From assembly GCA_000697335.1 (NCBI GenBank), contig JNEM01011837.1:1-14141 (forward strand): a DNA stretch of 14,141 bases, in the 5' to 3' direction. Numbering within the stretch: position 1 is the stretch's first letter; each line of letters starts with the position of its first letter. A model generated the notes under the pieces. The model was not told the origin of the DNA. It saw only the letters and a list, made by a program, of their open reading frames with translations, and ran no database searches. Below, piece after piece: positions 1-8,660 of the stretch. A program made the position numbers and the translations under genes. The DNA comes from Conidiobolus incongruus B7586. Its lineage: Eukaryota; Entomophthoromycota; Entomophthoromycetes; Entomophthorales; Conidiobolaceae.

Positions 1-771
1 AGTTTTAATTATAATAAATTAACTAATATTAGTAATTTTAGTAATTTTATAAGTTGATTGATTTTTATTATAAATTAAATAAATATAAAAATAATTTTAA
101 AAGGATTTAAATATAATAATATTAATACAAATAACTTAAGATAGTATTAAAGTAATATATACAAAATATCACAAAACTTGGATAAGTTTAATTTTATTAA
201 ACTCTTGAATATTATAAACCTATAATTTTATAATTTATTTTAATTAAAATTTAAGATTTAATATCTTAACTAATAGTTATTTAAATTTAATCAAATATAG
301 TTCAATATTATTAAATAATATAATATAAGTAAATTTAATAAGAGTTAATCAAGTCTTTAGTAAGAATATAAACCATTTTAATTATATGCCTTACTTTTAT
401 AATTAAGTTTGAATAAAATTTTATAACTATTAAAGAATAATAATAATAAGATTTAAACAAATTTCAAGACTTTTTTTATGTGGATATTTATTTTGATAAT
501 AAATTGCAAAGTTTTTATTAGATAACTAAACCAGTCTGAAATATTTTTTCTGATTTGAACTTATGATTTGTTTGGTAATATTTTATGTAAAAAAATTGTT
601 GTTAGAAATGTTCTTGTAATATGATTTAGTAAATTATTTATTAATACTGCTCTTTAGCATTTCGGGACTGAAATGTCTTAAAGTTGACTTACTGTTGAGG
701 TGTTGTAACAGAATATCCAATTTCACTCTTTCTCTTTCTTTGTTACTTGTGGATTTAATAGTCTGTTTAGT

Positions 772-851
772 GAATGATATAGGATTTGATTAAAATTTAA
801 CTAAGAGAAAAAAGAGAACAAAGAGAACAAAGAGAACAAAGAGTATCATTC
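772..851. repeat. 8-bp inverted repeat around the 9-bp tandem repeat
   Basis: GAATGATA at 772-779 is matched by its exact reverse complement TATCATTC at 844-851, which abuts the end of the AAAGAGAAC tract. The arms are short and could be chance in AT-rich DNA, but they bracket the only less AT-rich part of the first kilobase. Confidence 0.35.
811..843. repeat. 9-bp tandem repeat (AAAGAGAAC), about 3.7 copies
   Basis: Three perfect AAAGAGAAC units occupy 811-837 and a partial fourth (AAAGAG) follows. Read on the minus strand the tract is a long pyrimidine run ending in CTCTTAG at about 802-808, the look of a 3' splice site. Read on the plus strand it encodes an Arg-Glu-Gln repeat in one open frame. 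Neither reading is proven. Confidence 0.85.
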
Positions 852-936
852 GATGATGTATTGATAAAACAAATTTACATCACGACAAATATTGAATCAA
901 CTATTGAATGTAGACAGACAGGTGTTTTCGAAATAG

Positions 937-955
937 AGCACATATTTATTGTGCT
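937..955. repeat. Small hairpin (6-bp stem, 7-nt loop)
   Basis: AGCACA at 937-942 and TGTGCT at 950-955 are perfect complements around a TATTTAT loop. There is no T-run after it and no gene boundary nearby, so a role is not evident. Confidence 0.4.
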
Positions 956-1721
956 AGGTTATTCAACAGGTATATTAACTTCGAAATTCAGATAATATTA
1001 TGTATGGCAATTCCTATAACCCTATTTTATCTTTAAATTATTAAATATTGATCTGTAATGTATCATTGAAAATTGCAAAACTGAAACTTTGGGATGAAAT
1101 ATGAATCATATTAAATGAAAAATAAAATGTACACAATTTAACAAGATAAATCTTATTGAATTAAAAACACAAATAAATTAATTAATTTTGGAAAATAATT
1201 ATATATATATATTTGGATAAAAAATAATTAAACAGTTAGAACAATTTACAATTATAATTATTTAATATTGACAAATATTAATAATTCAAGTGACAATAGG
1301 ATTATATTTTTCATTTCCAAACAATTAAAAAATTATTTCAGGAAATTTTTATTAGTGATAGTTTCTATAACAACCATTGAATACATTTAAATTGCTTGAT
1401 TAAATCAATAGAATTTTATTCTGGCCAATTGTTCACTGGCACATCATCTATGGTTAATAATATCAATTAATCAAAATATTATAATGAATTGAAAAACTAT
1501 TTCCTAATATTCAAATTTTATTTATAATTGAATATTTTGAATAATTTTGGCTATGATTTTTATTGTTACTAATTATTATTTGTGATTTTAAATAATATTC
1601 AAGTACACGCTTTGATAAAATTTATCTACATTCTATTATATCTAATATTCACCACAGAATATAAATATAGGATTGATAATTATATTAAATTGACGAGGAA
1701 CTAAGTTTAGGTGTAATATAT

Positions 1722-1747
1722 GACATTTTATATTTATATCAAATGTC
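1722..1747. repeat. Small hairpin (7-bp stem)
   Basis: GACATTT at 1722-1728 pairs perfectly with AAATGTC at 1741-1747 around a 12-nt AT loop. It is isolated in gene-free DNA and its significance is unknown. Confidence 0.4.
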
Positions 1748-3063
1748 GTAACAATTATTTTGACTATCAAAATATTTGAAAACGTTGGACTAAACTATTC
1801 TATTCTATCTTTGCAAGTAATAAAACATCAAATGATTTAAATATGAAATAAAAAATATATATGAAAATATAGAACTATAACTTATTATATTATATATTCT
1901 AAGTAAATTAAATATTGATATTACAAGTTCGAAATAGACTTTAATATGATTTGGATAGTTAATTATTATAGTTCCCTAATACTCATATACCCTTAATTGG
2001 GTTTACTTTTAAAATTGAGTAATTATTGTTTTAATCCCTATCAGCTAACATATTTAATTCAGTATTATTGTATCAAATTCCAATAATTCTGTAGTATCAA
2101 AGGTTTTTAACAAATCAGGGCTTATTTCCAAAATTTTTGAATAATTAAATTGAAAATGGTCAAAATTTGTAAATTTAATATTTCATTATTATACTATAAT
2201 AAAAAAAATATTTCAAAATCATCATTTTGATCCAAAATGGTGTATATAGCTAATTCAGAGACCATTAGATAGCTTCCGAATAATTAGCAATCTCTCAATT
2301 TATCTTCTCAATTCTAATAATAATAAAATTTTCAACGTGTAAGTTGATGCTACTTGTACTTTTGTTAATGACCATCCAATTAACTATAATAAAACTGAGA
2401 TAGATAAGTATTTGTCTCTTGATCTAAAACTCAAGCATACAATAATTGCAACGCTGTTGAAATTCAAGAAAATTATTATTATTGTACCAAACCTCTTCCA
2501 GGATTCATAGTCATTGACATTAGCTCTAATTTTAATTTTGGTGTGAATTTGAATTTATAAATTTCTTATCTAATAGATGATATTATATTCCTCGAATTAA
2601 AAGGAATATATTTTAAGTTGCTGAATCCTTGGAAGATTTTATAATAAATACAATAGCCTATAATCAAAATCCTCACTTAATTAAGGTTATAATAAAGATC
2701 ATTTTGTAAAAATGTGTATAACTCGATAAATGTCCATAATTCATTCTATATTGAAAATACTTCAATGGTTATAAATAAATGTTGTCTGTAAAAATAATAT
2801 TGTTATTAAACTATATTTTTGAAAACAAATTATATCCATTGTCGATTCAAAATAACTATGTAATATTCAAGTCAACTCATTGTAATGATATAAACTCCAT
2901 CATGAATAAAATTAACATGAATATAAAACAATGCTTAACAGTATCATATATCTTTAACCAATATCCCAGTAAATTTATTGAAATAATATTTGAAAACTAA
3001 ATTTGATATCCAAGTATTACAATTACAAATAAATAAATCACTCTTACCTTTAACACGCACACG

Positions 3064-3084
3064 TATATATATATATATATATAT
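3064..3084. repeat. (TA)n microsatellite
   Basis: An uninterrupted alternating TA run of 21 nt directly follows a CACGCACACG stretch. It is a simple-sequence repeat about 500 bp upstream of the Msd1-like gene. Confidence 0.9.
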
Positions 3085-3582
3085 TAATTATGCTATTATT
3101 GTTAATTTATTCATATTATTTTGGTTAAAATCATATATAAATTTATTTTGCAATTTATAATAGGAAGATATCAATTTAATACAATATTATTAGATTATGA
3201 AAAAATTGATTCTTTTTTAATTAAAAAGATTATAATTTGGTATTGCGAATATGATGGAACTTATACAAAAATATGTAATATATTAGTTACTACGATTATG
3301 AATAAATCAATCAATCAATAATATACGACAATTAATATGAAAAAATTTTTGTTTTATCTAATTATCATCAATTGTTAAAATAATTACTTCTCAAATTAGA
3401 TCCCATAACAAAGAAAATATTAATAAATCATTGATTAAAATGGTGAGAAAATCAAAAATTAACAAGGAACGATTAAAAACAAAGTCAAATTCATTCACAA
3501 TACAAATTACCTTCAATCATTTAACGCATAGAATTTAATTAAATTCTTATCTTTTATCATCTTACATTCCATATTTTATATA

Positions 3583-5866
3583 ATGTCTCATCCTCCTAAT
3601 GATCCTTATCTTGCTCAGTAATTATTACCAACTTAATATTTAATTCAAATTATTTATTTCATTTAATTAGGCTGGACGAAGCAATTCAACAAGACTTAAA
3701 TCAGAGTTTAAACAGAATTAATTATCAACTAACTTCTAAGGGGTATTCTCAACTCGATCTAGACTTGAGTCATCCAGGGAGTGCTAAAGTTATTTCGATA
3801 ATGGAAGATCTATTGTTGGAACAGGAGGTATTTATAAGTTCTTTTTTATTTACTGTTTATTTTATATAATTTTTTATTATTACAATAAATATTTCAGGAT
3901 AGTTATTGATATTCATTACATTTACTTTAGAGTCATTCGCGTCACAGATTAGACCTTCAAGAAAGATATCGACTTCTCGAGGAAGATAACGAACAACTTA
4001 CCAGAACTGCTAATAAGTTTAAAACGAAATTTGAAAATTCGCAGCGTCAGAGCGCATCCCAAGAAGCCGCACTCAATCTCACACAAAAAGAGCTTAAAAC
4101 TCTATCTGACAAAGTCAAACAATTAAATTCAGAAACTACAAAGTTGAGATTGAGCTATCAGCAGAACAAAGTACAGTTTCAGCATGATATTAAGAGGAAA
4201 GAGATTGAAGTGAATAAAAACAAAGAAAAGGTTCAAAAATTGTTGAATGATAAAATCAAATCTGGTTCAATGATGGGCTTAACCTTATTAAACCCAATCC
4301 CCAAATCTGCTGAATCGCTGGTTTCGAAACCCGGTAGTGAACAAGAGTACTACAACTCGATTGTTAAAAACTACATTGATAGGGAAAAGATTTGGGGCGA
4401 CGAACTTTCAAAAATTAAAACCCATCTCTTGAACTTATTCCAAAGTGTTCGTACATTTATTGATCAAGAACTCTCAAATAATAGTCTTAAACCAAGCGAA
4501 TTAAACCTACTAGAGAAGCATTTGGAGGTTGATAGTGAGGAAGGCGTAGTTGAACAGAGTATACAAGATTTGTTAGATCGTTTAGAGGAATTGTGGAAAC
4601 GCCACCAATCAATGAATCAACCTCCAGCTCCTCCTACAATGCACGATATGAGTACACAGACAACAGCTTCTGTTGAATTGTCACCAACACAGACATCAAC
4701 TTCCAATCAGAAGCTTCTTGAGAAGGACGCTCAAATTCTGAAACTCAATCAAGATATCAAGAAATTGACACAGAATCTCAATGCAATGCAAAAACAAGCA
4801 GGTAGGAGATTGTGATAAATTATTAGTAAATAATCCAACTCATCATAGCTCTATTTTCGAATACCACCTTAATAAATTCGGGAAATACTATTTGTCACCA
4901 ACCACTTCAATCTTATGAATTGATTGATTAATTATATATTGACTATTATTTGTGTATTGCAATTCATAAAAATTTAATATCAATTACTCTGTTATTTTTA
5001 ACACTAGTTGTTTACTCTTAAATAGATGAGCTCAGTATGGTCGTCGCTCAACAAAAGATACTGATTGAGGAACATGTAAATAAACCGGATGATACAGAGC
5101 TTCTCAGTAATATTTCAAGGTATATGCATTTACTCACTTTTCAAGATATATTCTCAATAATTCTAGTTCAAAATTAACTGAAGAAATTCAACTTTTGGAG
5201 AAAAAGCAAAGCGAATTAACTAATCGCCGTGATGAGATTAATCGATTGTTGCAAAAGCTTAAGGACGATCAATCCAATTTGAATCAGGATAGAGAGCAAT
5301 TTGAAAGCGATAAAGAAGAATGGTTCGCTAACCAAGTTCCCAAATCTCCGTACGAGCTAATGGACTGGCTCAAAGAAAAGGCTAAGTTTCATGAGGATGA
5401 AATAGCTAAACTGGCCGCTATATTCACTCCAAAAACTCCATTATCTCCACAATCGCCACAAACGCAAAAAATCCAGCCGCGACCACCAAGTACTACTAGC
5501 CAATCTTCTACCAAATCAAGTCGCGTTTCAACTCCTACTTCCCATCTCAAATCTAAATCAGAAGTAATTGCCTCTAAATCTACCATTCCAAGCGGATCAT
5601 CGTCCAGAGTCAGTAACTTGTATCGCCCCACTGCAGCATCTATGCTCAAGAGCTCCACCAACCCTTCCGGCACTGCTCCCACTACTAGAAGAGAGCGATC
5701 CACTAGCCACACCCCAGTCAAAGGAAAGATTTCGGAGACTGTGATCCGTCGCCCCACTTCGCCATTACCCTGTTCCAAACCCAATTGCCTCGTTCACAAG
5801 CATATGAAGGAAAATAATATGATTGGTGACAAGGGATCAGATCACGATCATGATCATGATCATTAG
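3583..5866 (+). CDS. msd1: SSX2IP/ADIP-Msd1 family spindle-anchoring coiled-coil protein
   Basis: Five exons (3583-3617, 3671-3827, 3931-4801, 5026-5119, 5167-5866) join in frame into 618 residues; all four introns are GT..AG (53, 103, 224 and 47 nt). Family members anchor minus ends of spindle microtubules at the spindle pole body or centrosome, in fission yeast together with Wdr8 and the kinesin Pkl1. Support: a conserved N-terminal block ending in MEDLLLEQE (to residue 64), a long coiled coil (about 65-178) with HDIKRKEIEVNKNKEK matching the HDMKRKEREYNKLKER stretch of human SSX2IP, a YIDREKIWGDEL segment, and two later coiled coils (about 323-372 and 386-446). Length is close to the roughly 614 residues of human SSX2IP. 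Residues 474-585 are Ser/Thr/Pro-rich and basic, with an SxIP motif (STIP, 524-527). The tail has C588, C593, H596, H598 and four Asp-His pairs. The first ATG is chosen because it opens directly onto the conserved exon. Confidence 0.85.
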
Positions 5867-6592
5867 CTTGGACAATAGCTTTACAATCAAGAGTATAACC
5901 TGGTAATAATATTGAGTAATTTTTAACACAACACTAATAATCAATTCCTAATCCGGTTCTTCATTATAATTAATTAATATTTGTTAAATAACCTATTTTA
6001 ATTATTCATTTACGATCATATGACTATATTAAAATATAATATTATTCTAAATTATCAATCTAATAAATATCAAACGAAATCTTTCCCTTATACTGGATTC
6101 CATTTATTCAATGCAATATTTATTCTAAAAATAGTAATTAGTCAATTATTTAATAGTTGAAATTTATATGTTACAATAATATCATTTAAAATTAACGCTT
6201 GAAGAATATTTATAACACAAATCACCGCTTTCTAAGGTTAAATCAAAATTATTGATTGATTTCTTGAATGTGTTAGATAAACAAATTAAAATAATTGGCT
6301 TGAGCGCTATGGCCTGAACGAACTCCCAACGATTCTCAAGTGTTAAGTTTGAAATCATAAAGCGTTTGACCTAAGAAATTATTAATTATTTATTAATGTT
6401 GATTTGATTGCATATACTAAATTTCAAAAATTATTTTGGTATAATTATAATGAAAACATTATCATTCGTTATTGAATAATAAAAGTTTAATTATTTTAAT
6501 TATTTATTTATTTAGTTAAAATATTTATAATTAATCAAATTAAAAGTTGATAAAATTTTCTTAACAGTTCTCAATTGCTCTCTAATCAGTGC
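5867..6592. other. Spacer between convergent genes
   Basis: The Msd1-like gene ends at its left edge and the secreted repeat gene ends at its right edge, so this must hold both 3' untranslated regions. On the minus strand an AAATAAATAAATA tract at about 6501-6514, some 80 nt after the stop codon of the repeat gene, is a plausible poly(A) signal. The only other item is a 59-codon frame on the minus strand (listed separately). I see no RNA gene. Confidence 0.6.
6182..6358 (-). CDS. Candidate 58-residue small ORF or exon, unrecognised
   Basis: The frame starts MISNLTLENRWEFV, continues through QAIALKPIILICLSNTF and ends SSSVNFK before a TGA. A splice-acceptor-like TTTCTTAG sits 15 nt upstream of the ATG, and the frame stays open from there. 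The amino-acid mix is balanced (W, E, C, P, G), unlike the neighbouring AT-rich frames, and the Leu/Ile pattern vaguely recalls an F-box helix, but I cannot assign a family. It lies in the 3' spacer of the secreted repeat gene, on the same strand and downstream of it. A frame of this length is not significant by itself at this composition. It may be a gene fragment or chance. Confidence 0.2.
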   Translation of the reverse strand: MISNLTLENRWEFVQAIALKPIILICLSNTFKKSINNFDLTLESGDLCYKYSSSVNFK

Positions 6593-8320
6593 TTAAAACT
6601 TGGGGAGAGGGTAGCTAGGAAGTGGATAGCCATTATCAGGCTTCTTAGGATCGGAGGTAGATCCGGAGGAGTTAGTAGGTTCCTTGGGAAGTGGGTAATC
6701 ACTGTCGGGCTTCTTGGGATCAGAAGTAGAGCCAGTGGAGCTGGTAGGGTCCTTGGGATCCTTGGGAGGATCGCACTTGGGGGGGCAGCTGTGTTGGTCG
6801 TGACCATGGTTGTTGGGGTTATTACAAGGATCCTTGGTGTCGGCGGGGTCTGTACATTTCTTGTCGCCGTTGGGAGAGTTACCTCCGCTGGAGCTGGAAC
6901 TAGAATTGGAAGAGTTGGACTCGGAGTTAGAGGAGTTGGAGCTAGAGGAATTAGATCCGGAGTTAGAGGAGTTGGAGCTAGAGGAATTAGATCCAGAGTT
7001 GGAGGAGCTAGAGTTGGAGCTGGAGGAATTGGAGTTCTTGATTTGATTAAAGAAATTCTGGAACCATTCGTCGGTAAAGAAGTTGTTAGAGCTGTTGCTG
7101 TTGTTCACATTGTTGGAAGAGCTGGAGTTGTTAGAGGAAGAGGAGTTGTTGTTGGAAGAATTGGAGCTATTGTCAGAGGAGTTGGAGCTGTTGTTGGAGG
7201 AGTTGGAGCTGTTGTTGGAGGAATTGGAGCTGTTGTTGGAGGAATTGGAGCTGTTGTTAGAGGAGTTGGAACTGTTGTTGGAGGAATTGGAGCTATTGTC
7301 AGAGGAATTGGAGCTGTTGTTAGAGGAATTGGAGCTATTGTCAGAGGAATTGGAGTTGTTGTTGGAGGAATTGGAGCTATTGTCAGAGGAGTTGGAGCTG
7401 TTGTTAGAGGAGTTGGAACTGTTGTTGGAGGAGTTGGAGCTATTATTAGAAGAGTTGTTGCTGTTGTTAGACTCGTTGTTGGTAGTCTGATTGTTAGTGT
7501 TGGTGTTGTTGGTATTGGTTTCATTATTAGTAGTGTTGTTATTAGTGGTAGTGTTGTTGGTGGTGTTGGTTTCATTGTTGGTGGTGTTGGTAGTATTGGT
7601 TTGGTTATTATTAGTAGTATTGTTATTAGTGGTATTGCTGTTGTTGTTATTGGTAGTATTGTTGTTGTTATTATTGGCGGTATTTGTGGTATTGTTGTTA
7701 GTGGTAGAGTTGTTGTTGTTATTATTATTGGCGGTATTTGTGGTATTGTTGTTAGTGGTAGCGTTGTTGTTGTGAGTAGTATTGTTGTTGTTATTGTTAG
7801 TGACGTTGTTGGTGTGATTGTTAGTAACGGTGTTGGTGGTGTTATTGGTAACGGTGTTGGTAGTGTTATTGGTAACATTATGGGTGTTGTTGTTAGTGAC
7901 ATTGTTTTGGTTGTTATTCTGGAAGTTATTCTGGTTGTTGTTGGTGACTTGGTTGTTGTTGTTATTAAAGAAATTGTTCAGCCAATTGTTGGTTTCGTTA
8001 GTGGTATTGTTATTAGTAACATTGTTTTGATTATTGTTCGTTTGATTGTGGGTATTGTTGTTGGTCTGACTGTTGTTATTATTGTTCGTTTGGCTGTTGT
8101 TTTGGTTATTGGAACTATTATTGCTGCTGTTGCTGTTGTGGCTGTTGTGATTTTCGTATTTTTTCTTACCACCCAAAAGGCTATTAATGAGGGGGAAAAT
8201 GAGACCGAAAGTTCTGCGCTCCAAATGGGCGGAATGATCCAATTCTTGAGTAGTATTGATGGGTTGAGCGATGAGGGCACCGGAGTATAAGAGAGCAACG
8301 ACAACGTTTTCGAATTTCAT
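6593..8320 (-). CDS. Secreted Asn/Ser/Thr-rich repeat protein, unknown family
   Basis: One uninterrupted frame of 575 residues; the ATG at 8320 opens a clear signal peptide (hydrophobic residues 6-18, likely cleaved after ALIA at 18). An Arg-Arg at 35-36 (LERR) looks like a Kex2-type site and is followed by a hydrophobic segment, GLIFPLINSLLGG. Then come an Asn/Thr-rich region (about 60-285), about sixteen NNSSNSS-type heptads (about 290-402), a short aromatic segment FFTDEWFQNFF (about 413-423), a second Ser/Asn-rich run, and a C-terminal tail with four Cys and two 23-residue repeats containing STSDPKKPD and YPLP. Nearly every Asn lies in or next to an N-x-S/T sequon, so heavy N-glycosylation is expected if it is secreted. 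There is no C-terminal hydrophobic segment, so no GPI anchor. Codons are mostly C-ending (AAC, TCC, AGC, ACC), unlike the AT-rich neighbours. A wall, mucilage or adhesive protein is an inference; I do not recognise the family. Confidence 0.8.
   Translation of the reverse strand: MKFENVVVALLYSGALIAQPINTTQELDHSAHLERRTFGLIFPLINSLLGGKKKYENHNSHNSNSSNNSSNNQNNSQTNNNNNSQTNNNTHNQTNNNQNNVTNNNTTNETNNWLNNFFNNNNNQVTNNNQNNFQNNNQNNVTNNNTHNVTNNTTNTVTNNTTNTVTNNHTNNVTNNNNNNTTHNNNATTNNNTTNTANNNNNNNSTTNNNTTNTANNNNNNTTNNNNSNTTNNNTTNNNQTNTTNTTNNETNTTNNTTTNNNTTNNETNTNNTNTNNQTTNNESNNSNNSSNNSSNSSNNSSNSSNNSSNSSDNSSNSSNNNSNSSDNSSNSSNNSSNSSDNSSNSSNNSSNSSNNSSNSSNNSSNSSNNSSNSSNNSSNSSDNSSNSSNNNSSSSNNSSSSNNVNNSNSSNNFFTDEWFQNFFNQIKNSNSSSSNSSSSNSGSNSSSSNSSNSGSNSSSSNSSNSESNSSNSSSSSSGGNSPNGDKKCTDPADTKDPCNNPNNHGHDQHSCPPKCDPPKDPKDPTSSTGSTSDPKKPDSDYPLPKEPTNSSGSTSDPKKPDNGYPLPSYPLPKF
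6618..6755 (-). repeat. Two tandem 69-bp coding repeats in the repeat-protein tail
   Basis: Units 6618-6686 and 6687-6755 align along their length without gaps and encode two 23-residue repeats: PTSSTGSTSDPKKPD then DYPLP, and PTNSSGSTSDPKKPD then GYPLP. A third YPLP follows just before the stop. Differences fall mainly at third positions or give conservative changes, so the repeat is kept at protein level. Confidence 0.85.
7116..7452 (-). repeat. Tandem 21-bp coding repeat (NNSSNSS heptads, about 16)
   Basis: The unit reads AAC AAC AGC TCC AAC TCC TCC with synonymous and Asn/Asp variation (NNSSNSS, DNSSNSS, NNNSNSS). Each canonical unit holds three overlapping N-x-S sequons. The period is seven codons and not a trinucleotide run, and the use of two Ser codon families (AGC and TCC) shows it is not a simple microsatellite. 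The edges are approximate because the repeat grades into other Asn/Ser runs. Confidence 0.85.
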
Positions 8321-8435
8321 GTTTAGAATATTTAATTAATTAATAAACTATTACTGAAGATAACTGGTATTATCATTGCGATATTTATATTACTGATTAC
8401 AATTAACATTTGAATCCAATACGAATATTCTGATA

Positions 8436-8660
8436 ATGAATATGACGCCCATATTACACAGCGCCCACATTGAATATATCAAATTAAATGATCGAATTGA
8501 AAAATTAATAAATGTTGGCTATGAAATTTGGCAATTGACACCAAATCAAAATGATAATTATTATTTATGCGGATCTTTGGCAGTACGATATAGCGTGGCA
8601 AATTTAGTGACCATTAATCATTCTGTAATCAGTTGTTATATACATATATTGGGATATTAG
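8436..8660 (+). CDS. Candidate 74-residue small ORF, unrecognised
   Basis: An ATG-started frame beginning 115 bp from, and divergent to, the secreted repeat gene; it includes IEKLINVGYEIWQL and NYYLCGSLAV. There is no signal peptide and no motif I know. A splice-donor-like GTAATC near 8622 and a TTAG at its end could make it an exon, but no partner exon follows convincingly. It also overlaps the likely promoter side of the divergent gene. Frames of this length occur by chance here, so it is given low confidence. Confidence 0.2.
   Translation: MNMTPILHSAHIEYIKLNDRIEKLINVGYEIWQLTPNQNDNYYLCGSLAVRYSVANLVTINHSVISCYIHILGY

Larger units (their letters stand above)
1..3582. other. Long AT-rich stretch without a firm gene
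   Basis: No open frame here shows a recognisable domain, and none can be chained with introns into a convincing protein. Positions 1-640 are almost pure A+T with nothing visible. Positions 641-1000 are a less AT-rich island with a 9-bp tandem repeat, inverted repeats and open frames on both strands. Positions 2340-3000 and 3121-3321 hold short open frames in different frames, two of them 73 and 66 codons long and starting with ATG, but of a length expected by chance at this composition. The last part, just before 3583, must contain the promoter and 5' leader of the Msd1-like gene, but no clear TATA or initiator element stands out from the AT-rich background. Confidence 0.6.

Noticed and set aside
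772-851. Inverted repeat as the end of a DNA transposon
   Set aside because: Arms are only 8 bp, there is no target-site duplication and no transposase-like frame nearby.
5389-5784. 131-codon minus-strand frame opposite the last Msd1-like exon
   Set aside because: It lies wholly within a conserved coding exon on the plus strand and has no features of its own.
6575-8290. 571-codon frame on the plus strand opposite the secreted repeat gene
   Set aside because: It is a shadow. The AAC/TCC/AGC/ACC codons of the minus-strand gene read as GTT/GGA/GCT/GGT on the other strand and cannot form stops. It has no signal peptide or ordered domain, only Val/Gly/Ile runs.
6810-8304. Other Leu/Glu-, Leu/Val- and Thr/Pro/Ile-rich frames over the repeat gene
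   Set aside because: Same cause: low-complexity codons leave several frames open at once. Only the 575-residue frame has a signal peptide, a proper start and a tail of mixed composition.
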